Positions 17,745-27,609 of a DNA stretch of 64,000 nucleotides are shown in pieces. The DNA is from Brevibacillus massiliensis (GTDB lineage: Bacteria > Bacillota > Bacilli > Brevibacillales > Brevibacillaceae). The DNA lies in the NCBI RefSeq assembly GCF_000311785.1, contig NZ_HE978535.1, positions 633,922-697,921 on the forward strand, in the 5' to 3' direction. Numbering within the stretch: the first letter of the stretch is position 1; every line of letters starts with the position of its first letter. The notes beneath the pieces are model-generated. The model ran no database searches, had not been told where the DNA came from, and worked only from the letters and a program-made list of their open reading frames with translations. The position numbers and the translations under genes are program-made.

Positions 17745-18515
17745 TCAATTTTTCTCTAATGGTGCTACACCGGCCAGCCTTTCTCCGGCAAAACAGTAGC
17801 TGGCCTGCCGCAAAGTGGTGATGACGCCATCGAAGGGTGCCGTCACCGGAGCCTCTTCCAGGGTCCCCAAGATCTCCCCCTGCACGCAGCGGCTGCCGGG
17901 GGTCGCTCCGGGCAGGAACAAGCCTGGCCGCGGCGCGCATAGAGTGGCAATTTTCCCGTAAAAATGGACCGGCAGCCGGGACGCTGCCCCCTCCAGTACG
18001 CCGAGATGGATCAGATACCGGATCACAGCCTGGCGGCAGTCCTCGGCAGCCTGAAGATCAATCGTCCCCCCGGGTTGTCCGCCGGGCAGCTCGATGATCA
18101 AGGCGTCCTGACCTGTGCGGCATGATTCGACGAAAAGCTGCCCGGACGTGCCGCCGGACTGAATGACGACCGGAAGGCCTAAAGCCTCGGCGGCCGTTCG
18201 CAGGTGCGGGTATTCTTCGTAGAGCGCCAGCGTATAAGTGGAACCGCCAGCACCGCAGCAGTGAAGATCGATGATGTGCGCAGACCCGCGCGTTTGCTGC
18301 CACAGCGACTGGGCTAATTGCTCCGTCGGGCTGCCCTCGGCACAGCCCGGGAAAACGCGATTCAGATCCAATCCGTCAAAGGGGGACCAGCGTGTTTTGC
18401 TGCGAAAGACCGCGGGATTGCAAATCGGGATGATTTTAACGCGTCCTCCTTTTTGTACGCTGAACTTGCGGAAACAAGGTTCTGTCGTATATGAGCTCGT
18501 CACTTTCTCTTCCAA
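17745..18515 (-). pseudogene. Succinylglutamate desuccinylase/aspartoacylase-like (M14) protein, N-terminus lost
   Basis: A zinc carboxypeptidase-fold deacylase fragment of about 256 codons. It has VKIIPICNPAVFRSKTRWSP, DGLDLNRVFPG and the later zinc-ligand segment IIDLHCCG, plus a C-terminal beta domain typical of AstE/AspA-like proteins. The N-terminal His-Gly-Asp-Glu zinc block that should precede this is absent. The open frame begins with a TTG lacking a ribosome site, directly after the stop of the ABC permease gene. This is most simply a deletion joining the two. Inactive unless it has been rebuilt from another start. Confidence 0.68.
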
Positions 18516-18537
18516 TCCTTGGGCAGTGCCGGCAAGC

Positions 18538-19281
18538 TTACAATCTTAATTGCTTCTCCATAATCTTCGCTGACGCAGCCAGCATCAACCCCGCTGCCAC
18601 AAAACTGGCAACGATCCCCCACCAACTCCACGCCTGAGGGGCGAAGTGCAGCGGATCAGGCCCTTCTTTAAAAGCCTGCCACTTTGTCGTCAGCCAGATA
18701 AACCCGTTTCCCGACAGGCCAAAACCAATCCACATCAAGGGAAGCAGCGGTTTTAAGTACGACATGCCCACGAATGACGTCAGCATGCCGTACGCTGCCA
18801 TAAACGGGATAAAACAGAGAAGGTATCCGTACCAGAGAAACTCCGCTTTAAAAAACTGTTTGAGAAAATCTCCCCCGAACATGGGATTCAACAAGGAGGC
18901 GTATCCCGAGAGCAACGTTGTCAGGACAAAAGCGATCAGGACGCAAAAAATGCCGTATAGAACGGAGGCCGTATACTTGGCAGACACAAGCAAAAAGCGC
19001 GAATACGGAAGCGACAGCCACCATCCGAAGGTCCCATTCTGCCTCTCCCGATGGGTCCGCGCAAAGGCGATCATAAAGAAGCCGTACGGCAGGGCAACTG
19101 TCCAGTACAGCAAGTACTGCGGCTGAAACTCTCCGCTCGACACGTAAATCGTGAAATAGACAATCCCTACAAGAGCGACAAGCACCGGGTACGCCAGCCA
19201 CCAGCGACTGTATTCTTTCGATCTCGCCCGACGCCTGATCGCGTCGTGTTTGACGAGATGCATAAAAACATGTTGGGCCAT
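18538..19281 (-). CDS. ABC-2 type transporter permease
   Basis: A 247-residue integral membrane protein with about six hydrophobic segments. It follows the ATPase gene by 53 bases and forms a GntR-ATPase-permease operon like the ytr and related Bacillus systems. The substrate is unknown; such pairs often export or sense cell-envelope antibiotics. It ends ASAKIMEKQLRL, where it abuts the truncated M14 gene. Confidence 0.8.
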   Translation of the reverse strand: MAQHVFMHLVKHDAIRRRARSKEYSRWWLAYPVLVALVGIVYFTIYVSSGEFQPQYLLYWTVALPYGFFMIAFARTHRERQNGTFGWWLSLPYSRFLLVSAKYTASVLYGIFCVLIAFVLTTLLSGYASLLNPMFGGDFLKQFFKAEFLWYGYLLCFIPFMAAYGMLTSFVGMSYLKPLLPLMWIGFGLSGNGFIWLTTKWQAFKEGPDPLHFAPQAWSWWGIVASFVAAGLMLAASAKIMEKQLRL

Positions 19282-19334
19282 ATTGATTCCTCCCTATGGT
19301 ATTTCGTTTGCGATCAGCTGTGTCAATCGCCGAT

Positions 19335-20033
19335 TTAGCGGTACAACTTGCGGTACAGCGTTTCCATCGATCCATGCTCTGCCCGCAGCGTCTCGGCTTC
19401 TCCTGTCAGCCGCACCTGCCCGTTCTCCATAAATACCACATGGTCAAACAAGCTTTCCGCTTCGTCAATCTCGTGAGTGCTGAGCAAGATCGTCTGCTCT
19501 GTTTCGCTGATGTTGTCGATCAGCGTTCCGATGATGCGTTCCCGCGAAACGATGTCGATGCCGGAAAACGGTTCATCCAGCAGGATCATCGGCACGTCCC
19601 GGGCGATACAGATTAAAAGCATCAATCTCGCTTCCTGGCCAAGCGACATGCCGGCCACTTTCATCGACCGGTCCAAGTCCATAAAATCGGCCAGTTTCTC
19701 CGCCCGCTCCCGGTTGAATCCGGGCAAGAGATTTTCCGCCCACTGCATCGCCTTTTCGACGGTATGATCGGCATACCAGCGGGCGCGGTCCGGTAGGTAG
19801 GCAATATCCTTGTTTGTCTGCCAGCCCGGCCTGCTGCCGAGTACTTGCATGTGTCCCTGTTCGGGACGAACCAGTCCCATGACCATTCGGAAGAAAGTGG
19901 ATTTGCCCGCGCCATTCGGTCCGAGTATGCCGGTCACTTTCCCGGCCGGAATCGATACAGTGAAGTCGTTTAAGGCAAACTTGGAGCCGTATTTTTTTAC
20001 GATATGCTGACATTCGATCACCTGGTTGTTCAT
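19335..20033 (-). CDS. ABC transporter ATP-binding protein
   Basis: A 232-residue ATPase with Walker A (GPNGAGKST), a somewhat unusual signature (SLGQEARLML), Walker B (MILLDEPFSG) and the switch His (LLSTHEID). It overlaps the GntR gene by four bases, so the two are translationally coupled, and it pairs with the downstream permease. Confidence 0.92.
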   Translation of the reverse strand: MNNQVIECQHIVKKYGSKFALNDFTVSIPAGKVTGILGPNGAGKSTFFRMVMGLVRPEQGHMQVLGSRPGWQTNKDIAYLPDRARWYADHTVEKAMQWAENLLPGFNRERAEKLADFMDLDRSMKVAGMSLGQEARLMLLICIARDVPMILLDEPFSGIDIVSRERIIGTLIDNISETEQTILLSTHEIDEAESLFDHVVFMENGQVRLTGEAETLRAEHGSMETLYRKLYR

Positions 20034-20422
20034 CGCCGACTCCCTCCTTTTTCTTCGATCAGCGCCTGAATGTCAGGCAGGTGGTAACCAAGACTGTTCA
20101 TTTTGTTCAAAAATTCCTCGATGGCCTTTTCCGCCAGATTTTGCCGAATCGTCTGCACCTGTTCGGCCTTGGTGGTAATAAACGTTCCCTGCCCTCTTCT
20201 CGTCTCCGTCAGCCCGTCCCGCTCAAGCTCCTGGTACGCCCGCATAACGGTATTGGGATTTATTTTCAACGCTTGTGCAAGCTCCCTCACGGAAGGAATT
20301 TTCTCACCCAAGTCAATCTCTCCTTTGGCAATCGAACTGCGGATTTGATCCAGTACTTGCTCGTACAGCGGTTGGCTTAAATCGATCCGGAACCGCATTC
20401 TGCCCACTTGTGCCTCATTCAA
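20030..20422 (-). CDS. GntR-family regulator, YtrA subfamily
   Basis: A 130-residue short GntR repressor: winged helix with IPSVRELAQALKINPNTVMR and a short C-terminal dimer helix, as in YtrA. It heads the operon with the ABC ATPase and permease. The TTG start has GGAGGGAG upstream; a downstream ATG is an alternative. A matching inverted repeat covers its promoter, suggesting autoregulation with release by a cell-envelope drug, as known for YtrA-type systems. Confidence 0.9.
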   Translation of the reverse strand: MNEAQVGRMRFRIDLSQPLYEQVLDQIRSSIAKGEIDLGEKIPSVRELAQALKINPNTVMRAYQELERDGLTETRRGQGTFITTKAEQVQTIRQNLAEKAIEEFLNKMNSLGYHLPDIQALIEEKGGSRR

Positions 20423-20482
20423 ACGACTCCCTCCTTCCTGCGGACCCTTCAGCGAAACAATGTCGATGCTTTGTTTTCATAT

Positions 20483-20505
20483 GTGTATTATATCACTTAA
20501 TACAC
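20483..20505 (-). promoter_or_regulatory. GntR/ABC operon promoter with operator dyad
   Basis: GTGTATTA-N7-TAATACAC is a perfect dyad and overlaps a minus-strand TATAAT -10 box. Its position over the -10 suits repression by the YtrA-type regulator encoded directly downstream. Confidence 0.6.
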
Positions 20506-20518
20506 ACAATACAATAGG

Positions 20519-20566
20519 CAAAAAAAAGGACGGTTCTCCTGCGCCAAGGCAAGAGGAACCGCCTTT
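20519..20566 (-). terminator. Terminator of the ABC-F gene
   Basis: On the minus strand GGCGGTTCCTC and GAGAACCGTCC form a stem with one mismatch, followed by a run of eight T. It lies about 30 bases after the ABC-F stop. Confidence 0.8.
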
Positions 20567-20592
20567 TGTTCGTTTGGGATACGATTGCTCAC

Positions 20593-22167
20593 TTATCCAG
20601 ACGTGTTCAGTTTCCGTTTTTCTTGTAAAAGGAATTGAAACTCCCTTTCCAGCTCTTCACTTGGTTCGATACTTAATCGACTGAGAACTTCTGTTATTCT
20701 CGTTTCAAGTACGAGCCGTTTATCTTCTGCTGTATTTCGGTTTTTTTGATGTTCATCCTGTTTATATTGGGCATAGGTTCCTTCGAAAAGTTCCATCTCT
20801 CGATTGCGAATGGCCAAGATCCGTGTAGCGACGTTTTCGATGAGCCGGCGGTCATGGGAGACGAAGATCACGGTACCCTCATACTCTTTTAAAAGCGATT
20901 CCAAAGCGCTCGCCGCTTCTATGTCGAGAAAATTCGTCGGTTCATCTAAAATGAGCGTATTGCTGTCACTCAAAAAGATTTTCGCAAGCGCTACTTTTAC
21001 CCGCTCTCCCCCGCTTAAAACCCCTGCAGACTTATAGACATCATCTCGAAAGAAATGCAGTCTTGCCAGCACCGTTCGAATGGTTGTTTCATCCTGCTTT
21101 GAAGTGGAGCGGACATTTTCTAAAATCGACCTTTCAACATCCACAATATTTACGTTTTGGCTGAAGTAGCCTATTTTCACGGCCGGAGAGATCGCGATGC
21201 CTTCCTCTTGATGGATGATTTTTTTCAGAAGCGTGGTTTTTCCGCTGCCATTCGGGCCGATAATCGCCAGCTTATCGCCGCCGCGCACATGAAAACTTGT
21301 TTTGTTCCAAAGAACACGCTGGCCAATGGCACCCGCAACATCTTGCACGCGAAGAATGATTCGGTCTTGAAACGTGTCTTCATTAGCCAAATTCATTTTG
21401 ATCGCAGGGATTTCTTTCGGTTTTTCCACTTTTTCCAGCTTCTCTAATCTCGTTTCCATTGCCTTTGCCGTTTTTTGCAGCTTCTTTTGTTTTTTGGCAA
21501 AGTACGGTTTGGCACCCGTTATTTTTGATTCTGATTTGCTTACCTTTTTTGGCGCTTTTGTCGCTTTTTCAGCTTTTCTCTCCTTTAATTCCAATGCTTC
21601 TTCCAATTGTTTTTTCTTCATTTCATATTTTTCATACGCTAATACCCTTTGGCGATGCTCCCGCTCTTTTTGTGCCGCATAATCGCTGTAGCTGCCTTTA
21701 TACTCTTTGATCTGTCCTTCATTGACCTCCCATATCGTGGTGCAAAGGGCATCCAGAAAGGCTCGGTCATGAGATGCGATGACGAAAGCTCCTTTCCACT
21801 GAGTCAGTTTCTTTTCCAGCCATTCGATATGCTCCGTATCGAGATTGGTGGTCGGTTCGTCTGCCAATAAGATTTCTGGCGCCTTGACAATGGCCTCATT
21901 GATGTATGCCTGTGTCACTTCTCCGCCGCTTTTTGTCGTCTCTGTTCGTTTTAGCTGGGGCAAAAGTTCACATTGGGCATGGCGGATCACGGTTCCATTT
22001 TCTGGAGACAACGTTCCGGCCAATACGTTTAACAATGTCGTTTTTCCGCTGCCATTGCGGCCAACCAACCCGATCCGGTCATTTTGGTGAATGTGCAAGT
22101 GATCAACATCCAGCAATAAACGGTCTTTTACATAGTGCTTTATGTGAAAGGCTTCCAACAGCATCAT
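20593..22167 (-). CDS. ABC-F protein, likely antibiotic-resistance ribosomal protection factor
   Basis: A 524-residue soluble protein with two ABC ATPase domains and no membrane segments. Walker A motifs are [10 protein letters not shown] and [10 protein letters not shown]; signatures are KSGGEVTQ and [12 protein letters not shown]; Walker B segments are [12 protein letters not shown] and [12 protein letters not shown] long charged linker (about 190-260, lysine-rich) and a C-terminal coiled extension fit the Vga/Msr/VmlR-like group that displaces drugs from the ribosome. Composition is more AT-rich than the neighbours, hinting at acquisition. It has its own promoter, a ~270-base leader with an internal terminator and its own terminator. 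Which drug class it acts on is unknown. Confidence 0.85.
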   Translation of the reverse strand: MMLLEAFHIKHYVKDRLLLDVDHLHIHQNDRIGLVGRNGSGKTTLLNVLAGTLSPENGTVIRHAQCELLPQLKRTETTKSGGEVTQAYINEAIVKAPEILLADEPTTNLDTEHIEWLEKKLTQWKGAFVIASHDRAFLDALCTTIWEVNEGQIKEYKGSYSDYAAQKEREHRQRVLAYEKYEMKKKQLEEALELKERKAEKATKAPKKVSKSESKITGAKPYFAKKQKKLQKTAKAMETRLEKLEKVEKPKEIPAIKMNLANEDTFQDRIILRVQDVAGAIGQRVLWNKTSFHVRGGDKLAIIGPNGSGKTTLLKKIIHQEEGIAISPAVKIGYFSQNVNIVDVERSILENVRSTSKQDETTIRTVLARLHFFRDDVYKSAGVLSGGERVKVALAKIFLSDSNTLILDEPTNFLDIEAASALESLLKEYEGTVIFVSHDRRLIENVATRILAIRNREMELFEGTYAQYKQDEHQKNRNTAEDKRLVLETRITEVLSRLSIEPSEELEREFQFLLQEKRKLNTSG

Positions 22168-22259
22168 ACCATCATCCCCTTTTCCGCTTTATCGGGGCAT
22201 AACAAAAAAGCCCCCGATCCGCATTCAGAATAGGAGGCACAGGTATAGGTGGACGCCAA
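22164..22259 (-). CDS. Candidate 31-codon leader peptide overlapping the attenuator
   Basis: In the ABC-F leader, AAAAGGAG (22270-22277) lies about 10 bases before a TTG that opens a 31-codon frame beginning [16 protein letters not shown]. The frame runs straight through the terminator hairpin, and its TGA overlaps the ABC-F ATG. Translation through the hairpin would block it, as in known leader-peptide attenuation of drug genes. The TTG start is the weak point. Confidence 0.35.
   Translation of the reverse strand: MASTYTCASYSECGSGAFLLCPDKAEKGMMV
22203..22238 (-). terminator. Leader terminator (attenuator) upstream of ABC-F gene
   Basis: On the minus strand GCCTCC pairs with GGGGGC, followed by TTTTTT, 36 bases before the ABC-F start. 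An upstream AATAGG segment (near 22300) is complementary to CCTATT inside the hairpin and could form an antiterminator. Confidence 0.6.
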
Positions 22260-22443
22260 AAAGAGATGACTCCTTTTGGGTTCAACTATAGAAATCCAAT
22301 CCTATTCCGAAGCTCTGATGAAAGGCATCAAAAATAAAGCAGAACGTTCATCTGCCAAAAAATGCCTTCCACGAATGGCTTTCGTAAATAGGATTAGTAC
22401 TTCATCTAGTTGATTCACCCTTCCGTTCTTCTTGTTTACTGCA

Positions 22444-22472
22444 ACTGTAAACGATATGTGAAGAATTGTCAA
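22444..22472 (-). promoter_or_regulatory. Strong sigma-A promoter of the ABC-F gene
   Basis: TTGACA (22467-22472), a 17-base spacer and TACAGT (22444-22449) on the minus strand. The start site would be about 270 bases before the ABC-F ATG, leaving a long 5' leader. Confidence 0.75.
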
Positions 22473-22501
22473 ATCACTGCTTTGGGTGACTCGTAGCCCC
22501 C

Positions 22502-23350
22502 CTATGGTGCAAATCCCTTCCGGCTTACATAAATCCGATCCTCGGGAAACACTTGTTTCAGTCTTTCGTACACGATGCGATAAGCGGCAGGATCGTACCA
22601 TTCTTCCAAGCCCTGCGCTTCGTAGAGGGAGCGGATTCCTAATGCACGCGTGCGCTTGCCGCCGCTGCCGTCCCCCATAAAATAATCATCCACGCAGACA
22701 CGATCGACCAAAGGCCGCAGCTTGCCTGGAAAAGCTTCACTGCTCGGCAATACCGGAGCAATGGCAGCCTGCGTCGGGACGCCTGCATCAGCCAGCAGCT
22801 GAAGCGTCTGCAGCCTGGCCGCAATGGGCGGAGCATGCGGGGTAAAGCGCTTGCGGATCTCTTCCAGGTCCGTCTCTACGGTCATGCTGACCCGAACTTT
22901 ATCCCCCAGGAGCAGCAGCAGGTCAATATCTCTGCGGACAAGCGGGCTGCGGGTCTGGACCAACAGAAAGTCGGGCGGATCTTCCGCCATGACCTCGAGC
23001 AAGGACCGGGTCACCTTCTCCTTATGCTCGATCGGCTGATAAGGGTCTGTACTCGAGGACATAAAAATCGTTACCTTGCCTTTCGCCTTGGCCCTGCGAA
23101 GTTCTTTGCGCAACAGTTCGGCTGCGTCCTGCTTGATGTCGACCCACGTCCCCCATTCCCCCTGGCGAAAAGTGGATACCGGCATTTGCCGCACATAGCA
23201 GTACGAACAGCCGAAGGAACAGCCTGTGTAGGGATTGAGGGAATGGCTGTAATCGGAAAGGAATCCTGTCCCTTTATTCAGAAGCGTCTTGGGCTGCTTG
23301 TAAAAAAACTCGCTGTTCACGATGCTCCCTCGCTTTTGCCTGTCCGGCAT
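22502..23350 (-). CDS. SPL-like radical SAM protein
   Basis: A 282-residue radical S-adenosylmethionine protein with the 4Fe-4S motif CSFGCSYC (C-X3-C-X2-C) preceded by LNPYTGC. SSSTDPYQPIEHK and MTVETDLEEIRKRF fit the spore-photoproduct-lyase-like family of unknown substrate. The ATG at 23350 is set by GGAGG five bases upstream. The true photolyase is longer, so a DNA-repair role is not assumed. It follows the broken 2OG oxygenase gene in the same direction with about 30 bases between. Confidence 0.85.
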   Translation of the reverse strand: MPDRQKRGSIVNSEFFYKQPKTLLNKGTGFLSDYSHSLNPYTGCSFGCSYCYVRQMPVSTFRQGEWGTWVDIKQDAAELLRKELRRAKAKGKVTIFMSSSTDPYQPIEHKEKVTRSLLEVMAEDPPDFLLVQTRSPLVRRDIDLLLLLGDKVRVSMTVETDLEEIRKRFTPHAPPIAARLQTLQLLADAGVPTQAAIAPVLPSSEAFPGKLRPLVDRVCVDDYFMGDGSGGKRTRALGIRSLYEAQGLEEWYDPAAYRIVYERLKQVFPEDRIYVSRKGFAP

Positions 23351-23379
23351 GTGATCCTCCTGCCCATCCTCAAACGCAG

Positions 23380-24082
23380 TCACTTCGCGTCGTGGAATAT
23401 AATCCCGAGACTGTATCTCGTTCCCGATATAATCGTGCTGACGCCGTGACGCAGTGTGGTCTTGTAGTAACCGCGCGACCCCAGTACCGGACGGTGGTTG
23501 GTCGGAAAGATAAGGCCTGCGCCTTGTTCCAAGTTTAACACATGTCCTCTGCTCTGCGCCCTTGGCCGCTGTTCCACCAGCAGAAACTCTCCGCCTGTGT
23601 AATCCTCCTCACATCGATTCAAGGCGAATACGACCTGAAACGGAAAAAAGACGTCGCCGTACAAATCCTGATGCAGACAGTTGTACCCGCCTGCTTCGTA
23701 TTTCAAAATCAGCGGAGTTGGGCGCAATTGCCCCTGCTCGTGGCAGCGGTCCAGAAAGTCCGGCAGTCCAGCCGGATACACGGCATCTTGCCCAAGCCGC
23801 TCGCGCCAGCGATTTGCCGTTTTCGCCAGCTCGGGATAGAAGCCTTCGCGCAGCTGCTGGCAAGGGCGTTTTGTAGTACTTGTATTCTCCTGCACCGAAC
23901 CGGTACCTGGCCATATCGATGGTGCTCCGAAAAAGCGCTTCATCCTCGTACGTGCCGATGATTTCCCGGCATTGCCGACAGTCCAAAACAGCCGGGATGG
24001 CGGCATACCCCTGCTCGTCCAGCGCCTGCTGCAGCGAATGCCAGTCCAGGGCGGCAATGCGTTCAGACAGGCGGTCAGGCAT
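23380..24082 (-). pseudogene. 2OG-Fe(II) oxygenase, frameshifted
   Basis: A Fe(II)/2-oxoglutarate oxygenase of the COG3826 type in two frames. The first part starts at 24082 (AAAGGAG upstream, MPDRLSERIAALDW) and reads to EYKYYKTPLP. The second part resumes with LREGFYPELAKTANRWRERL and carries the iron ligands in NCLHQDLYGDVFFPF and the distal TLRHGVSTIISGTRYSLGI, including the 2OG-binding Arg. The frame changes around 23845-23860. If the shift is a sequencing error the enzyme is full length. The natural substrate of this family is not known. Confidence 0.75.
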
Positions 24083-24330
24083 ACATGTTGCTCCTTTCGC
24101 TCCATCTGCCAGTTTCCCGTCGTTGGCGTTTCTTTTTCATGCTCCGACACCTCCAGCGGTGATGATGGCTCTGGCATTGGCGAGCCACTCTTCATTCAGT
24201 ATATCCCTGGAAATGGCTCCTCTGCATTCGTTTGCGAATCGAACAGCAAGATATCGAAAACGGCTGGCGAACGATGGCCAATGTTAGGCACCTTAGCCTG
24301 CAGCATTCCAGCCGCAGGCCAAGGCGCCGT

Positions 24331-27300
24331 TTACTCGATCATCAAAATCTCCCGAACTTCCTGCTCCGTCAGTGCGGACAAAGCCTCGTGACCCGGCTGA
24401 ATCACTTCCTCGATCAGATTCCTCTTTCTTTGCTGAAGCTCGTACATCTTTTCTTCTACCGTGCCCTGGGCGACGAGGCGGATCACTTGCACGACGTTCT
24501 TCTGTCCGATGCGATGCGAGCGGTCCACCGCCTGATCCTCCACGGCGGGGTTCCACCAGAGATCGTAGAGGATGACCGTGTCCGCTCCCGTCAGGTTGAG
24601 TCCCGTGCCGCCGGCCTTCAAGGAAATCAGGAACAAGTCCCGTTCACCCTCGTTAAACCTGCTGCACATTTCCATCCGCTCAGGGCCCGGCGTGCTGCCG
24701 TCCAGATAGAAAAACGGCACCCCCCGATAACCCAGCTCCCGCTTGATCAGGCCCAGCATTTCGGTAAATTGCGAGAAGATCAGCGGCCGCTTCCCGGCAC
24801 TTCGGCAGTCCTCTACAATCTCCAGCAGCTGTTCAAACTTGGCCGAGCCGCCCGTATAGCCTTCGACAAACAAAGCAGGGTGGCAGCACAATTGTCGAAG
24901 CCGGGTCAGGCCAGCCAGTATTTTGATCCGGTTTTCCTGAAAGCTGTCTTCATTCAAGTGCTTGAGGGTTTCCTGCTGAAGCTTTGCCAGATAAGCCGCA
25001 TACAGTTTTTTCTGGTCGGGCAGCAGATCTGAGGCCTGCAAAGATTCGATTTTTTCCGGCAGCTCCCCTGCCACCTCGGTCTTCAAACGGCGCAAGAGAA
25101 ACGGACGGACGCGCCCCGCCACGGCCTCCCTGGGCAAGTTGTTGAATGCTTTTCTGCCCCCGAACAATTCGGGGAACACGGCGTCAAAGATGGACCAGAG
25201 TTCTTCCAGGCTGTTCTCTACCGGAGTTCCGGTGAGGGCAAAGCGGTTCTCGGCCTGCAGCATTTTCACCGCCTGCGCGGTCTGTGTGGCATGGTTCTTG
25301 AAGGCCTGGGCCTCATCCAGGATAAGTGTGTGAAACGATCGCTTGCTGTACAGGTGAATATCCCTGCGAAGCAGCGGATAGGAGGTGATGATCACATCCG
25401 CCTGGAAATCATCCTGCAAAGCATGAAGGCGCTCCGCTCTGCTGCCGTCGGCGATGACCGCCCGAATCTGCGGGGCGAATTTCTTCAGTTCATTGCGCCA
25501 GTTGTACGTGACGGAAGCGGGCGAGACGACCAGCACGGGCAGTTTCCGCTCTCTGATCTCAGTCAGTACGGAGGCGATAAAGGCAATGCTCTGCAGCGTC
25601 TTGCCAAGCCCCATATCGTCAGCCAGAATGCCGCCAAAACGGTAGCTAGCCAGCTTCTTCATCCACTGGAAGCCATACTTCTGGTAATCGCGAAGCACGG
25701 GAGCGAGCTGAGCGGGCAGGGCAAAATCCAGGTGATCCGGATTCCGCATATGTTCCAGCAGCCGGCGCAGCGCTTTGCCCAGCTCAACGCCGCCTCCCTG
25801 CCTTTTTGCATCGATGAAATGCAGCGCTCGCGCAGCCGGAAGGCGGATGTCCGTTCCCTTCACGTCCCCTGCCCGAATGCCGAGATCGCCCATAAAGCGG
25901 CTGATCTCCTGAAAAGGCTGACTCTCCAGGGGCAGCAGCGCTCCATTGGGCAGGCGGTAGTATCTGCGCTTCTCCTCGAGCGACTTCAGCAGGCTGCGAA
26001 TGTGCGACTCGGGAATCCCGTCCAGCTCGAACCGCAACTCCAGCCAGTTGGTCCGTTCATCTACGTCCGCCCTCACCTTGACAGGGGTATGCCCCTTGTG
26101 AAGTCTGGCTTTCACTGCTGAAGTGGCGTACACTTTCAACCATTTCTCCAACTGCGGGACGATATGATAGAGAAAATCGTACTCCGCTTCCTCATCATTC
26201 AGAAAGTACCCGCCCTCGGTCTTGGTAAAAGCGCTTTGCTCCATCAGCTCCAGGATTCTGCGCTCCTGATCCCCGTCACGCAGGAGTATCCGGTCTGTGC
26301 CCCGGTTCTGCCCGTTCCCCTCGAGCGGATTGATGACAATATCGCCGTATTGAAATTCCAGCCCGGCAAGCAGCCGGTCCTTCACCCGGTCCAAATACAG
26401 CCTGGCCTTCAGCGGTGTTTGCACGACGCGCTCAGAAACACTTTGCGCGATGCGGATACGGCCCAGCTTCATTAGCCCGGGAATGACGTTCACCATAAAA
26501 GGTTCCATTTGCTCCGGAGCAACCAAAACATGACGGGTGCGATACGCTTCCAGCATCCGCTTCAGCTCCGAGAGCCGCTTGCACTGATCGTCCGGCAGCT
26601 GCACCAGCTTCCCATCGAACAGCACCATACCGTATGACTCCATCACAGTAAGCTTCTCCAGGCCTTGTACGTCCAATCGATAGCCTGCCGCCTGGGCCTC
26701 GTCAAATTCAAAGTGGAGCGGAAGCGGTTCGTCGGATAGACGGATCCCTTCGAAGACACTCTCCCCCTGTACCAGCCGTACTGCCGGAGCCGCAGTGAGC
26801 AAGGGGAGAAGCTTTTCCCATGCAAAAGGGGGGATCGGGAGAATTCGTTCCTCGCCTCTATTTTTCGCCTGAACGGGATAGGTGTTTGAAGCTTCCATGT
26901 ACATCTTTTCGCAACGGCAGATTTGGATTAACTCTCGAATGACGGCATCATTTTCACTTTGAAAGCCATGTTGACCGGGATCGTAGGTAAAATGCCGGGA
27001 AAATGCGACGCACTCCCGCCGGTCGATCCGTTCGAGAAACTCCCTGATTTTCTTTACGATATACAAACGTTTGAGTCCGGTCTTTATTTCGATGCCAAAC
27101 ATATACTTTCCGTGGCCATAAGAAAAAGGGCTGAGCGTAAACTCAACGTCGAGCAGTGCCCTTGTATCGAAGCGCCCCCGTCTGCTGCCCGGGTGCTGCG
27201 GTTGTTCGCTGAACAGCCTAAGCACGTTGACGGTCAGCTGCCTGTCTCCTGCGGATGCATCATCGCCTACGCCAAGCTTGGGGGACACGGACCGTATCGG

Positions 27301-27609
27301 GAGCAGGCTGCCATTGTGCTGCCTGTCAAGAAGATCGTGCAGCACGGCAGCTATATGCTGGCAGTAATTGTCATAGGAATCAAGAGCAGGGCAGGTGCAC
27401 TCTGCCTCCACTTCCCCGCTGCGAAGGAATTCGATGCGAACCTCGTAGCTGACACTGGCGCCTTTGACCGTGGCTTCATAGACAGAAGTGTCGGGATGAA
27501 AGCGTGTGAAGGTTACCTTTCCGGCTCTGTAGTGGGTCTTGCCTCTTTGATAGGAAGTGTGGCCGCACAGCGATTTAATGATCCGATGGTTCAACTGAAC
27601 GCTCATCAT
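24331..27609 (-). CDS. SNF2-family DNA/RNA helicase with SWIM zinc finger
   Basis: A 1092-residue SWI2/SNF2 ATPase. The N-terminus has a SWIM zinc finger (CTCPALDSYDNYCQHIAAVL) and a long bacterial SNF2-specific region. The helicase core begins at about residue 630 with ILADDMGLGKTLQSIAFIAS, the DEAQAFKNH box and ALTGTPVENS. Domain 2 follows with FSQFTEMLGLI, LISLKAGGTGLNLTGADTVI and DRSHRIGQ. Likely a chromatin or DNA-translocating motor in repair or transcription recycling. The ATG at 27609 is chosen over an upstream-extended frame because AAAAGGAC precedes it and the SWIM domain starts there. Confidence 0.93.
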   Translation of the reverse strand: MMSVQLNHRIIKSLCGHTSYQRGKTHYRAGKVTFTRFHPDTSVYEATVKGASVSYEVRIEFLRSGEVEAECTCPALDSYDNYCQHIAAVLHDLLDRQHNGSLLPIRSVSPKLGVGDDASAGDRQLTVNVLRLFSEQPQHPGSRRGRFDTRALLDVEFTLSPFSYGHGKYMFGIEIKTGLKRLYIVKKIREFLERIDRRECVAFSRHFTYDPGQHGFQSENDAVIRELIQICRCEKMYMEASNTYPVQAKNRGEERILPIPPFAWEKLLPLLTAAPAVRLVQGESVFEGIRLSDEPLPLHFEFDEAQAAGYRLDVQGLEKLTVMESYGMVLFDGKLVQLPDDQCKRLSELKRMLEAYRTRHVLVAPEQMEPFMVNVIPGLMKLGRIRIAQSVSERVVQTPLKARLYLDRVKDRLLAGLEFQYGDIVINPLEGNGQNRGTDRILLRDGDQERRILELMEQSAFTKTEGGYFLNDEEAEYDFLYHIVPQLEKWLKVYATSAVKARLHKGHTPVKVRADVDERTNWLELRFELDGIPESHIRSLLKSLEEKRRYYRLPNGALLPLESQPFQEISRFMGDLGIRAGDVKGTDIRLPAARALHFIDAKRQGGGVELGKALRRLLEHMRNPDHLDFALPAQLAPVLRDYQKYGFQWMKKLASYRFGGILADDMGLGKTLQSIAFIASVLTEIRERKLPVLVVSPASVTYNWRNELKKFAPQIRAVIADGSRAERLHALQDDFQADVIITSYPLLRRDIHLYSKRSFHTLILDEAQAFKNHATQTAQAVKMLQAENRFALTGTPVENSLEELWSIFDAVFPELFGGRKAFNNLPREAVAGRVRPFLLRRLKTEVAGELPEKIESLQASDLLPDQKKLYAAYLAKLQQETLKHLNEDSFQENRIKILAGLTRLRQLCCHPALFVEGYTGGSAKFEQLLEIVEDCRSAGKRPLIFSQFTEMLGLIKRELGYRGVPFFYLDGSTPGPERMEMCSRFNEGERDLFLISLKAGGTGLNLTGADTVILYDLWWNPAVEDQAVDRSHRIGQKNVVQVIRLVAQGTVEEKMYELQQRKRNLIEEVIQPGHEALSALTEQEVREILMIE

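Noticed and set aside
22302-22601. 99-codon frame in the ABC-F leader region
   Set aside because: Overlaps the radical SAM gene end and the promoter, with no ribosome site at its start.
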